Notes under the pieces: model-generated
Told to the model about the DNA's origin: nothing
The model's input: the letters and a program-made list of their open reading frames with translations, nothing else
Database searches by the model: none
Shown: positions 50,803-60,314 of the stretch, piece by piece
How positions within the stretch are numbered: position 1 is the first letter of the stretch
How the letters are laid out: each line of letters opens with the position of its first letter
Made by a program: the position numbers and the translations under genes
Source: Arthrobacter_M sp030063245
Lineage (GTDB): Bacteria > Actinomycetota > Actinomycetes > Actinomycetales > Micrococcaceae
Reading direction: 5' to 3'
Length of the DNA: 64,000 nucleotides
Assembly (NCBI RefSeq): GCF_051131705.1
Contig: NZ_CP180316.1
Location: 1,426,001 to 1,490,000, forward strand

Positions 50803-52779
50803 GTGCTGACTTTTTTCAACGCATTTAAGCGGGTGCTGGTCGGTCGTCCCTTCCGGAACGACAGTCTTGCCCACACGCTCCTGCCGAAGCGGATCGCGCT
50901 GCCGGTTTATGCCTCTGACGCGCTCTCCTCCGTGGCCTATGCCCCGGACGAAATCCTGTTGACCCTGGCCCTGGCCGGCGCAGCGGCTGTCACCTTGGCG
51001 CCGTGGGTGGGCATTGCGGTGATGATAGTGCTGCTGACCGTCGTCGCGTCCTACCGGCAGAATGTGCATGCGTATCCCTCCGGCGGCGGGGACTATGAGA
51101 TCGCCAATGTTAATCTCGGCAAGACCGCGGGCCTGACGGTCGCTTCCGCGCTGCTCGTGGACTACGTCCTGACCGTTGCGGTATCCATGTCTTCCGCAGC
51201 CAATTACCTGGCCACGGCGGTTCCCGGGATGCACGGGACCCAGGCCTTGGTGGCGACGATCGGAGTGGTGCTGCTGGCTCTGGTGAATCTGCGTGGAATC
51301 AAGGAAGCCGGCAGCGTTTTTGCCGTCCCCACCTATATCTTCATCTTCTGTATTCTCGGGATGACGGTGACGGGGCTGATCGAGGCGGTGACCGGAAACC
51401 TGGGACGGGCGCCGTCGGCCGCTTTCGATATTGTTCCGCAGTCGGATTTCGAAAACGGACTGGTGGGACTGGCCGGGGGATTCCTGCTGTTGCGGGCATT
51501 CTCGTCGGGCGCCGCTGCATTGACGGGTGTGGAGGCCATAAGCAACGGTGTGCCAAATTTTCAGAAGCCTAAGAGCAAGAATGCTGCTACCACGCTGTTG
51601 CTGCTGGGAGCGATCGCCGCCGCAATGATCGCCGGCATCCTGTACCTCGCTAGGACAACCGGAGTCCAGATGGCGCAGGATCCGGCGAGTGAATTCAGGC
51701 TCAATGGCCAGGCTCTGCCGGACGGTTACGTGCAGAACCCCGTCATCAGCCAGATCGCCGGCACGGTCTTTGGCACAGGTTCCATTCTGTTCTTCATCAT
51801 TGTGGCCGCCACCGGCGTCATCCTGGTCTTTGCGTCCAATACCGCGTTCAATGGCTTTCCGGTGCTGGCCTCGATCCTGGCCCAGGACGGTTATCTGCCT
51901 CGGCAGCTGCGCACCCGCGGTGACAGGCTCGCGTTCAGCAACGGCGTCATCGCCCTGGCCGTGGGCGCGCTGGTGCTGATCATCGCCTTCGACGCCGACG
52001 TGACCAAACTTATTCAGCTCTACATCGTAGGAGTGTTCATCTCCTTCACCGCCAGCCAGATAGGCATGGTCCGGCACTGGACGAGACTGTTGCGCACGGT
52101 CAATGACAAAGTCTCACGAGTGCGGATGCTGAGGTCGAGGGTGATCAACGGCGTCGGCTTCCTGATGACGCTGACGGTGCTGATCATTGTGCTGATCACC
52201 AAATTTGAGCAGGGCGCGTGGATCGCACTGCTGGCCATGTTCTTCCTGTTCATGATCATGCTGAGCATACGGATGCACTACGAGAGAGTGGCCAAGGAGC
52301 TGGCCGTGGACGAGGATTCCTCGCCCCGGGCCCTGCCGTCTCGGGTGCACGCGGTGCTGTTGGTGTCGCATGTGCGCAAACCGGTGCTGCGGGCGCTGGC
52401 GTATGCGCGGGCGTCGCGTCCCTCCCGGCTCGACGCCATCACGGTGGATCTGGACCCGGTGGAGACCGAGCAGACGATCCAGGACTGGGAAAAGTTGGCC
52501 ATTCCGGTACCGCTGACGGTGCTGGCCAGCCCATACCGTGAAACCATTACGCCAATCATGGACTACATCACCACCATGCGCCGGGATTCCCCGCGTGATC
52601 TGATCGTGGTGTACATCCCGGAATATGTGGTGGGTAAATGGTGGGAGCAGCTGGTGCATAACCAGACGGCGCTGCGGATCAAGACGCGGCTGCATTTCCA
52701 GCCGGGCGTGATGGTGGCCAGCGTGCCGTGGCAGCTGAAATCCTCCGAAGACTCACAGAAATTTCAGGACTTACACTGA
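50803..52779 (+). CDS. KimA-like APC-superfamily permease (probable potassium importer)
   Basis: 658 aa with about 12 membrane helices in the first 490 residues and a soluble C-terminal domain (SRVHAVLLVSHVRKPVLRAL...). The segment YASDALSSVAYAPDEILL closely resembles the N-terminal motif of KimA, a proton-coupled potassium importer in Bacillus; the family is in the APC superfamily. I chose the GTG at 50803 because AAAGG lies 7 nt upstream; an ATG at 50782 adds 7 residues but has no ribosome site. The head-to-head trkA pair supports potassium as substrate. The stop overlaps an ATG of the next frame, suggesting coupling. Confidence 0.82.
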   Translation: MLTFFNAFKRVLVGRPFRNDSLAHTLLPKRIALPVYASDALSSVAYAPDEILLTLALAGAAAVTLAPWVGIAVMIVLLTVVASYRQNVHAYPSGGGDYEIANVNLGKTAGLTVASALLVDYVLTVAVSMSSAANYLATAVPGMHGTQALVATIGVVLLALVNLRGIKEAGSVFAVPTYIFIFCILGMTVTGLIEAVTGNLGRAPSAAFDIVPQSDFENGLVGLAGGFLLLRAFSSGAAALTGVEAISNGVPNFQKPKSKNAATTLLLLGAIAAAMIAGILYLARTTGVQMAQDPASEFRLNGQALPDGYVQNPVISQIAGTVFGTGSILFFIIVAATGVILVFASNTAFNGFPVLASILAQDGYLPRQLRTRGDRLAFSNGVIALAVGALVLIIAFDADVTKLIQLYIVGVFISFTASQIGMVRHWTRLLRTVNDKVSRVRMLRSRVINGVGFLMTLTVLIIVLITKFEQGAWIALLAMFFLFMIMLSIRMHYERVAKELAVDEDSSPRALPSRVHAVLLVSHVRKPVLRALAYARASRPSRLDAITVDLDPVETEQTIQDWEKLAIPVPLTVLASPYRETITPIMDYITTMRRDSPRDLIVVYIPEYVVGKWWEQLVHNQTALRIKTRLHFQPGVMVASVPWQLKSSEDSQKFQDLH

Positions 52780-52796
52780 TGCCAGGAGCACGACCG

Positions 52797-54566
52797 GTGA
52801 ATAATCTGCAGACGCTGACCCTCACCTTGGGTCCGGTGGCGCACGGGGGCCATTGCGTGGCCCGGCACGAGGGTCGGGTGATATTTGTCCGGCACGGCAT
52901 TCCGGGCGAAGTGGTGCGGGTTGCGTTGACCGAGCACGACGACGACGCATCATTTTGGCGCGCGGATGTCACCGACGTGCTGGAAGCGTCCGCGGACCGG
53001 GTTCCGCACTTCTGGGCCGAAGCCGACGCCCTCAAGGCGGCGGCCGCCGGGCGGTTGCCCGTCGGCGGGGCCGAGTTCGGGCACATCAGCCGTGAACGTC
53101 AGCGCCGGCTCAAGGCGGACGTGTTGGCCGAGCAGCTGCGGCGGCTTGCTGGCATTGACCTCGGTATTGGAACGGGCGACCGAACCGGCGCGAGAGCTGG
53201 CGGCGGAACCGGCGGAACCGGTGGTGCAGACGGGGAGCGCGCCGCGCGCAGCGAAAGTTCCGGGTCGGCGCTGCTGACCGCGGGTGTCGAGGATGTTGAT
53301 TCCGACAGGCCTGCCTCTGGCGGTGCTGACGCCCATGGTGCTGGCCTGGGCTGGCGGACGCGCGCCGGCTTTGCTGTGACAGGGACCACTGACAGCGGCT
53401 CTGCCGTGTCGGGCCCTGCGGTCGCTGGCTCTGCCGTCCCCGTGGCTCCCGGCCGGCTCGGCATGCACGCCCACCGCTCGGAGGCTGTCCTGCCGGTCCG
53501 TGAAATGCCGCTGGCCTCTGTGGACATCAATGCCCTGCGCCTGTGGGAAATCGATCTGTCAGGCATTGTCCGCATCGAGGTTTCGGCACCGGCCAATGGC
53601 TCGGCGCCGCTGGTGCTGTTGGCCACTGATCCGCAGCTCTCCGCCAAGGCCAGGGGACTGGCCCTGAAGCGCATCGCATCGCAGCTTCAGCACCATGCGC
53701 CGGGATCGCCGGGCACAGCGGGAACACAGGGAACACAGGGAACACAGGGAACAGGAGCGGGAGCAGCAGCGCGAGCTGCGGATGCGCCGGACTCCGTGGC
53801 TGGACCGGCAGCGGCCACCGGCTCGGCCGTCTCCGTCGCGGGCTGGGAACCGGGGAGCGGAGCCCTCACACCCGTCAACGGCCGAGGCTGGGTCTCGGAA
53901 TCTGCTGCCGGGCATGAATTCCGCGTCAGCGGCGGCGGCTTCTGGCAGATCCACAGACGCGCGCCGGAGGTGCTTACCGGGGCGGCGATGGACTTCCTCA
54001 CGGGCGAGGCAGACGGGGCCGGCAGCGCGGGGGGCCGCGGCGGAACGGACGGTGCGGACGCGTCAGGTAGGCCGGACGGGCGAGGTAAGACGGGGTATCT
54101 ATTCCCCGGCGCCGCCGTGGCCGATCTGTACGCCGGCGCGGGGCTGTTTACCGCCTCATTGGCCGATGCAGTAGGGCCTTCCGGCTCGGTACTGTCCGTG
54201 GAAGGATCAGTAAGCACCAGCAAGGACGCCCGCAAAAACCTGCATGCGGCGGCCCACGTGGAGATCCAGCGCGACCGGGTGGAGCGGGTGCTGCAGGCGA
54301 GGCGTGGTCAGCCCAACAGCCGGTTTGACGCCGTCGTACTGGATCCGCCGCGGGCCGGAGCCGGTAAAACGGTGGTGCGCCAGCTGATCGCTTTGGCTCC
54401 CCGCGCCGTCGTCTACGTTTCTTGTGACCCGGCGTCATTCGCCCGGGATGTCGGCTACTTCCGGGCGGCCGGCTGGAACCTGTCGAAGCTGCGGGCCTTC
54501 GACCTGTACCCGCACACGCATCATCTGGAGACAGTTGCCCTGCTCACGCCGGGAGCCGGTTCTTGA
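52797..54566 (+). CDS. TrmA/RlmD-type SAM-dependent RNA (uracil-5) methyltransferase
   Basis: 589 aa from a GTG at 52797, preceded by AGGAG at 8 nt; an ATG at 52779 overlaps the permease stop but has a poorer site. An N-terminal TRAM-like domain (LGPVAHGGHCVARHEGRVIFV) is followed by the methyltransferase domain with ADLYAGAGLFTASLAD, DPPRAGAGKTVVRQL and the catalytic Cys in YVSCDPASFARDVGY. It would methylate uridine C5 in tRNA or rRNA. Unusual low-complexity inserts rich in Gly/Ala/Asp lie at about residues 125-200 and 305-345 (a GTQ tripeptide repeat) and 405-430. Confidence 0.9.
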   Translation: MNNLQTLTLTLGPVAHGGHCVARHEGRVIFVRHGIPGEVVRVALTEHDDDASFWRADVTDVLEASADRVPHFWAEADALKAAAAGRLPVGGAEFGHISRERQRRLKADVLAEQLRRLAGIDLGIGTGDRTGARAGGGTGGTGGADGERAARSESSGSALLTAGVEDVDSDRPASGGADAHGAGLGWRTRAGFAVTGTTDSGSAVSGPAVAGSAVPVAPGRLGMHAHRSEAVLPVREMPLASVDINALRLWEIDLSGIVRIEVSAPANGSAPLVLLATDPQLSAKARGLALKRIASQLQHHAPGSPGTAGTQGTQGTQGTGAGAAARAADAPDSVAGPAAATGSAVSVAGWEPGSGALTPVNGRGWVSESAAGHEFRVSGGGFWQIHRRAPEVLTGAAMDFLTGEADGAGSAGGRGGTDGADASGRPDGRGKTGYLFPGAAVADLYAGAGLFTASLADAVGPSGSVLSVEGSVSTSKDARKNLHAAAHVEIQRDRVERVLQARRGQPNSRFDAVVLDPPRAGAGKTVVRQLIALAPRAVVYVSCDPASFARDVGYFRAAGWNLSKLRAFDLYPHTHHLETVALLTPGAGS

Positions 54567-57223
54567 CGCCAGCGCCCGCGGCGAAGCCGGGTCCGTCGGC
54601 GAAGCCGGGTCCGTCGGCGAAGCCGGGGGCGTCGGCGAAGCCGGGGGCGACGAAATCCACCCCTCTCACGGCGGGCCCGTCGGCGCGCGCCGCTGCACAT
54701 CTGGCCGCCCTGGCGCTGGCCCGCGGAGCACTGCGGCCGCTGAACGAGGCCGCGCTGGCGGAGCACGGGCTGGATGCCGCTCAGATCCAGGAGCGGACCG
54801 CCGCCGGGCTGACCAATGCCGTGCCGCACGAGGGCAGCAGGAGCATCTGGCAGATTCTGCGGGCGAACCTTTTCACCCTCTTTAACGGTGTGCTGGGCGC
54901 GTGCCTGGTGATCGTCCTACTGGTGGGGGACCCGCGCGACGCGCTCTTCGGTTTCATCGTCGTCGCCAACACAGCCATCGGTGTGGTCCAGGAATTCCGG
55001 GCCAAACGCACGCTGGACCGGCTGGCGGTCCTGCACGCGCCCAAGGCCCATGTGCTGCGGGCCGATACGGTGCTGGAGCTTAGCGTGGGTGCCGTGCTGC
55101 ACGACGACGTGCTGGTGCTGCGGGCAGGGGATCAGGTCCCGGCCGATGCGCTCGTGCTCACTGCGGAGGGTCTTGACGTCGATGAATCCCTGCTCAGCGG
55201 GGAAGCGGATGCAGTCGTCAAGAACGCCGGGGACGAGGTCCTCTCCGGCTCGTCCGTCGTGGCCGGGTCCGGGACGGCGCGGGTGATCCGGGCCGGAGCG
55301 GAGTCCTATGCCAGCAAGCTGACGGCGGAGGCGAAGCGTTTTTCGCTGGTCAACTCGGAAATCCGCAACGCGATCAACCGCATTATTGTGTACATCAGCT
55401 GGGCGTTGATTCCGATTGTACTGCTGGTGATCAACGGCCAGATCCAGGCCCGCGGCGGCTGGGGCCCGGCGCTGGCCTCCGGAGAATGGAAAAGTGCGGT
55501 GGTCAGCGCGGTGGCCAGCATTGTGGCCATGATTCCGGAAGGGCTGGTGCTGCTGACGAGTATTTCCTTCGCGCTGGCGGCGGTGACGCTGGCCCGGCGG
55601 CAAGTGCTGGTGCAGGAACTGCCCGCGGTTGAGGGTCTGGCCCGCGTGGACATGGTTTGCCTGGACAAAACCGGAACGCTGACGGAGGGGCTGATCGTCC
55701 TCGAGGGCCGGCATTTGCTCGGCGATGCCCCGCCGCCGGGCTGGGAAGAGGCCCTCGGCTATTTCGGCTCGGATGACAACGCCAATGCCACCGCCGCCGC
55801 GCTGCGGCCCGAATTTGTCCGCACGCCCGCCGGATCGCCCGCGCGGGTGGTCCCGTTCAACAGCGTCCGCAAGTACAGTGCCGTGGGATTCGATGGTTCT
55901 CCCGGCGGTGTCAGCGCTGCCGGCGGTATCAGCGCTCCCGACGACGGGAGGCCGGTCGGTTCGGGCGCCGGCTGGTTCTTCGGCGCACCGGAGATGCTGT
56001 TGGACGCGCAGGCTCCTGGCCACGCGCAGGCGCTGGAGCACGCGGCGCAGCTCGCCGCCCAGGGTCTGCGCGCTCTGCTGCTGGCGCACACCCCGTCACC
56101 TTTCGCCGTCGAACAGGTCTCCGCGGGCGTGTTGCCGGGTACCCTCACCCCGGTGGCGCTGCTCACCTTTCGGGAGAAGATCCGCTCCGACGCTGCTGAA
56201 ACGCTGTCCTACTTCCGCGAACAGGGCGTTGCGTTGCGCATTATCTCCGGCGATAATCCCCGCACCGTTGCGGCGGTGGCCCGTGCCGTGGGCTTTTCGG
56301 ATGCGCAGCACGGGTACGACGCCCGCGGGCTTCCCGATGATGTGGCGGCCATGGGGGAGGTGCTGGAGCGCGAGCACGTGCTGGGACGGGTGTCCCCGGA
56401 ACAGAAAAAATCCATTGTGCTGGCCCTGCAGGGGCGGGGGTATGTGGTCGCGATGACCGGCGACGGCGTCAATGACGCCCTGGCGCTCAAGAGCGCCGAC
56501 ATCGGCATCGCCATGGGTTCCGGTGCCGCCGCGACGAAGGCGGTGTCCCGGTTGGTGCTGCTGGATGGACAGTTTTCCCGGATGCCGTCGGTGGTGGCCG
56601 AAGGCCGGCGGGTGATTGCGAACGTCGAACGGGTCGCTAATCTGTTCCTCACCAAGACCGCCTACGCGGTGATCATTTCGCTGGTGATCGGACTGCTGCT
56701 GTGGCAGTACCCCTTCCTGCCCCGTCAGCTTTCCATCGTCAGTTCGCTCACGATCGGCATCCCGGCGTTCTTCCTGGCGCTGCTGCCCAATAAGCGCCGC
56801 TACCAACCAGGGTTCCTGCGGCGCTGCCTGATGTTTTCCGTCCCCGCGGGAGTGATCATCAGTGCGTGCATCCTGTCGGTGTACGGCTACTCACGCGCCT
56901 TCGCGGACCCGGCGCTTGATCCCGGGGCCCAGGTCCAGGCCGGCCAGACGGCGACAACGGTCACGGTCCTGCTGGTGGCCCTGTGGGTGCTCTCGGCACT
57001 GGCCCGGCCGTTCGATAAGTGGCGGGCGCTGCTGCTGGTGGCCCTGATCCTGGTGCTGGCCCTGATCCTTGCAGTTCCCTTCGGGCGGGCCGTCTTCGCC
57101 CTGCAGATTCCAGGCGGCCGGCTGCTGGCGGCTACGATGGGAGTAGTAGTACTGGGCTGCACGGCGATCGAATTCTTGTACCGGTTCCTGAAAAAACGGG
57201 GAGCCGTGTCCGAGCGCGAGTAA
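54563..57223 (+). CDS. P-type cation ATPase, CtpE-like
   Basis: 886 aa. Ion-pumping ATPase with the phosphorylated Asp368 in LDKTGTLTEG, the TGE-equivalent SGEADAV, and TGDGVNDALALKSADIGI in the P domain; about ten membrane helices. The stretch LFNGVLGACLVIVLLVGDPRD followed by RAKRTLDRLAVLHAPK fits the CtpE group, which in mycobacteria takes up calcium; the specificity here is inferred. TTG start overlapping the methyltransferase stop by 4 bp. The N-terminus carries four 6-residue KPGPSA-type repeats (18-bp tandem repeat, 54581-54652). Confidence 0.9.
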   Translation: MTPAPAAKPGPSAKPGPSAKPGASAKPGATKSTPLTAGPSARAAAHLAALALARGALRPLNEAALAEHGLDAAQIQERTAAGLTNAVPHEGSRSIWQILRANLFTLFNGVLGACLVIVLLVGDPRDALFGFIVVANTAIGVVQEFRAKRTLDRLAVLHAPKAHVLRADTVLELSVGAVLHDDVLVLRAGDQVPADALVLTAEGLDVDESLLSGEADAVVKNAGDEVLSGSSVVAGSGTARVIRAGAESYASKLTAEAKRFSLVNSEIRNAINRIIVYISWALIPIVLLVINGQIQARGGWGPALASGEWKSAVVSAVASIVAMIPEGLVLLTSISFALAAVTLARRQVLVQELPAVEGLARVDMVCLDKTGTLTEGLIVLEGRHLLGDAPPPGWEEALGYFGSDDNANATAAALRPEFVRTPAGSPARVVPFNSVRKYSAVGFDGSPGGVSAAGGISAPDDGRPVGSGAGWFFGAPEMLLDAQAPGHAQALEHAAQLAAQGLRALLLAHTPSPFAVEQVSAGVLPGTLTPVALLTFREKIRSDAAETLSYFREQGVALRIISGDNPRTVAAVARAVGFSDAQHGYDARGLPDDVAAMGEVLEREHVLGRVSPEQKKSIVLALQGRGYVVAMTGDGVNDALALKSADIGIAMGSGAAATKAVSRLVLLDGQFSRMPSVVAEGRRVIANVERVANLFLTKTAYAVIISLVIGLLLWQYPFLPRQLSIVSSLTIGIPAFFLALLPNKRRYQPGFLRRCLMFSVPAGVIISACILSVYGYSRAFADPALDPGAQVQAGQTATTVTVLLVALWVLSALARPFDKWRALLLVALILVLALILAVPFGRAVFALQIPGGRLLAATMGVVVLGCTAIEFLYRFLKKRGAVSERE

Positions 57224-57291
57224 GGACCTCCTAACTAGCGGGTCAGGCGCCGCGTGGCAAAGATAAAAGCTGTGGCGAGAGGAGTCCAACG

Positions 57292-60150
57292 ATGACGAAT
57301 GTGGACAGTTTTGGTTCCAAAGGCGTACTAGACGTAGCCGGGACCGAATACGAGATTTTCCGGTTGAATTCGGTAGAAGGCGCACAACGCCTTCCGTACA
57401 GCCTTAAAATATTGCTGGAGAATTTGCTGCGCACCGAGGACGGTGCCAATATCACCGCGGACCACGTGCGCGCCCTCGCCGGCTGGAACCCGGACGCGCA
57501 GCCCGATACGGAGATTCAGTTCACGCCGGCCCGCGTGATCATGCAGGACTTCACCGGGGTTCCCTGCATCGTTGACCTGGCCACCATGCGCGAGGCCGTC
57601 AAGGAACTCGGTGGGGATCCCACCCGGGTCAACCCGCTCGCTCCGGCCGAAATGGTGATTGACCACTCGGTGCAGATCGATGTGTTTGGTTCCGCTGACG
57701 CCGTCGAACGCAATATGGACATCGAGTACCAGCGCAACGGTGAGCGTTACCAGTTCCTGCGCTGGGGCCAGACGGCTTTTGATGACTTCAAGGTTGTCCC
57801 CCCGGGCATGGGCATCGTCCACCAGGTCAACATCGAGTACCTGGCCCGCACCGTCATGACCCGCACGATGGAGGTCGACGGCGTAAAGACTTTGCGCGCC
57901 TACCCGGACACCTGCGTCGGCACGGACTCGCACACCACCATGGTCAACGGCCTGGGCGTGCTCGGTTGGGGCGTCGGCGGCATCGAGGCGGAGGCCGCCA
58001 TGCTCGGCCAGTCCGTCTCCATGCTGATTCCCCGCGTCGTCGGGTTCAAGCTGACCGGTTTGATCCCCGCCGGTGCCACCGCGACCGATGTGGTGCTGAC
58101 CATCACCGAGATGCTCCGTAACCACGGTGTGGTCGGAAAGTTTGTCGAATTCTACGGCGAAGGCGTTGCCGCGGTGCCGCTGGCCAACCGTGCCACGATT
58201 GGCAATATGAGCCCGGAATTCGGCTCCACTGCGGCAATGTTCCCGATTGATCAGGTCACCATGGACTACCTGCGCCTGACCGGTCGCAGTGACGATCAGC
58301 TGGCGCTGGTCGAGGCCTATGCCAAGGAACAAGGTCTGTGGCACGATCCGTCCATCGACATTAAGTTCTCCGAATACCTCGAATTGGACCTGTCCACGGT
58401 GGTTTCCTCCATTGCCGGACCAAAGCGCCCGCAGGACCGCATCGAACTGACCAACGCCAAGGACGAGTTCCGCAACGACATCCTGAACTACGTCGCCCAC
58501 GAGGCCGACGCGGGGACGGTCGACGAGTCGCTGGAGGAGAGCTTCCCGGCCTCGGATCCGCCGTCGTTCACGCAGCCGGACACCAAGGTCACCGACACGG
58601 ACCGCGAGCCGCCGAAGTACTCGGCGGCCCATGGCGCGGCCGGACGCGTCAGTGAACCGGTCCAGGTGCGGATGGCCGATGGCCGCGAATTCGAGCTCGA
58701 CCACGGGGCCGTGAGCATCGCCTCCATCACCTCCTGCACCAACACCTCCAACCCATCGGTCATGCTGGCCGCCGCGGTGCTGGCCCGCAACGCCGTCAAC
58801 AAGGGCCTGGCTTCGAAGCCGTGGGTGAAGACCTCGGTTGCTCCCGGGTCCAAGGTTGTCACCGACTACTACGAAAAGTCCGGCTTGATCCCGTACCTGG
58901 AAAAGCTCGGGTTCTACACCGTCGGCTACGGCTGTGCCACCTGCATCGGTAACTCCGGCCCGCTGGAGGAAGAAATCTCCGCAGCGATCGCCGAGCACGA
59001 CCTGGCCGTCACGGCCGTCCTTTCCGGTAACCGCAACTTCGAAGGCCGCATCAATCCGGACGTGAAGATGAATTACCTGGCCTCGCCGCCGCTGGTGATC
59101 GCCTATGCCCTGGCCGGGTCGATGGACTTCGACTTCGACGAGGACCCGTTGGGCCAGGATGAGAACGGCAACGACGTCTTTCTGAAGGACATCTGGCCGA
59201 ACCCGACGGAGGTCCAGCAGGTCATGGACGCGTCGATTGACAAGGACATGTTCACGAAGTCCTACGCCACGATCTTCGAGGGCGACGAGCGCTGGCAGTC
59301 CCTCGACACGCCCAAGGGTGACACCTTCGCCTGGGCGGAGGACTCCACCTATGTCCGCAAGCCCCCCTACTTCGAGGGCATGAAGGCCCAGCCGGACCCG
59401 GTCGAGGACATTGCCGGTGCACGCGTCCTGCTGATGTTGGGGGATTCCGTCACCACGGACCACATCTCCCCGGCCGGTTCCTTCAAGTCGGACACGCCGG
59501 CGGGCCAGTATCTGCTGGCCCATGGGGTGGAGCGGAAGGACTTCAACTCCTACGGTTCCCGCCGCGGAAACCACGAGGTCATGATCCGCGGAACGTTCGC
59601 CAACATCCGGATCAGGAACCAACTGCTCGCGGCCGAAAACAACGGCGCCGGCGTCGAGGGCGGTTTCACCCGCGACTTCAGCCAAGCCGATGCGCCGCAG
59701 GCCCGCGTGTACGATGCCTCGGTCAACTACCAGGCTGCCGGGATCCCGCTGGTGGTTCTGGCCGGCAAGGAATACGGCTCCGGTTCCTCACGCGACTGGG
59801 CCGCCAAGGGCACCGCGCTGCTGGGGGTCAGGGCGGTCGTCGCCGAGAGCTACGAGCGCATCCACCGCTCCAATCTAATCGGCATGGGGGTCCTGCCGCT
59901 GCAGTATCCGGCCGGCCAAAATGCCCAGTCGCTGAGATTGACCGGCACCGAGGTATTCTCCGTTTCAGGGGTCACCGCCCTGAACGAAGGCAGCACACCG
60001 AAGACGCTCAAGGTCACGGCCACGGCAGAAGACGGCACGGATACGTCCTTTGACGCCGTGCTGCGCATCGACACGCCAGGCGAAGCCGATTACTACCGTA
60101 ACGGCGGCATCCTGCAGTACGTGCTGCGTCAGATCTCAGCCACGAACTGA
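57292..60150 (+). CDS. acnA: aconitate hydratase
   Basis: 952 aa. Converts citrate to isocitrate in the TCA cycle with a 4Fe-4S cluster. Cluster cysteines are in SITSCTNTSNPSV and GYGCATCIGNSGPL; the C-terminal swivel domain contains YGSGSSRDWAAKGT. The ATG follows GAGGAG by 9 nt. Residues about 403-456 form a hydrophilic linker (LEESFPASDPPSF ... PPKYSAAHG) not in E. coli AcnA but common in actinobacterial aconitases. A long hairpin follows the gene. Confidence 0.97.
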   Translation: MTNVDSFGSKGVLDVAGTEYEIFRLNSVEGAQRLPYSLKILLENLLRTEDGANITADHVRALAGWNPDAQPDTEIQFTPARVIMQDFTGVPCIVDLATMREAVKELGGDPTRVNPLAPAEMVIDHSVQIDVFGSADAVERNMDIEYQRNGERYQFLRWGQTAFDDFKVVPPGMGIVHQVNIEYLARTVMTRTMEVDGVKTLRAYPDTCVGTDSHTTMVNGLGVLGWGVGGIEAEAAMLGQSVSMLIPRVVGFKLTGLIPAGATATDVVLTITEMLRNHGVVGKFVEFYGEGVAAVPLANRATIGNMSPEFGSTAAMFPIDQVTMDYLRLTGRSDDQLALVEAYAKEQGLWHDPSIDIKFSEYLELDLSTVVSSIAGPKRPQDRIELTNAKDEFRNDILNYVAHEADAGTVDESLEESFPASDPPSFTQPDTKVTDTDREPPKYSAAHGAAGRVSEPVQVRMADGREFELDHGAVSIASITSCTNTSNPSVMLAAAVLARNAVNKGLASKPWVKTSVAPGSKVVTDYYEKSGLIPYLEKLGFYTVGYGCATCIGNSGPLEEEISAAIAEHDLAVTAVLSGNRNFEGRINPDVKMNYLASPPLVIAYALAGSMDFDFDEDPLGQDENGNDVFLKDIWPNPTEVQQVMDASIDKDMFTKSYATIFEGDERWQSLDTPKGDTFAWAEDSTYVRKPPYFEGMKAQPDPVEDIAGARVLLMLGDSVTTDHISPAGSFKSDTPAGQYLLAHGVERKDFNSYGSRRGNHEVMIRGTFANIRIRNQLLAAENNGAGVEGGFTRDFSQADAPQARVYDASVNYQAAGIPLVVLAGKEYGSGSSRDWAAKGTALLGVRAVVAESYERIHRSNLIGMGVLPLQYPAGQNAQSLRLTGTEVFSVSGVTALNEGSTPKTLKVTATAEDGTDTSFDAVLRIDTPGEADYYRNGGILQYVLRQISATN

Positions 60151-60193
60151 TCCTGCCCTATGCCGCGCCGATGAAGCTTGTCGGGCTGAATAT

Positions 60194-60237
60194 GCGGGCC
60201 CCGGTCCGGACGGATTGCCGTCCGGACCGGGGCCCGC
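60194..60237 (+). terminator. terminator hairpin of acnA
   Basis: Perfect 20-bp GC-rich stem (GCGGGCCCCGG... / ...CCGGGGCCCGC) with loop ATTG, 43 bp after the aconitase stop. There is no T-tract, as is often seen for actinobacterial terminators. Confidence 0.85.
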
Positions 60238-60252
60238 GCCGTGCGCGGGGGC

Positions 60253-60280
60253 ATGACCGGCCGCATACAGGCGCTAGAAT
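60253..60280 (+). promoter_or_regulatory. candidate housekeeping promoter of dxs
   Basis: ATGACC and TAGAAT separated by 16 bp lie just after the aconitase terminator and 35 bp before the dxs start codon. Position and -10 match are good, the -35 match is partial. Confidence 0.4.
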
Positions 60281-60314
60281 TAGTCGACAAATGGTCGATC
60301 CTAGGAGAGGACCT

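Noticed and set aside
57328..59685. 785-codon open frame opposite aconitase, and similar long frames opposite dxs, parE, the GNAT fusion and tricorn genes
   Set aside because: Each mirrors a gene with clear catalytic motifs; Arg/Gly/His-rich composition is typical of antisense frames in GC-rich DNA.
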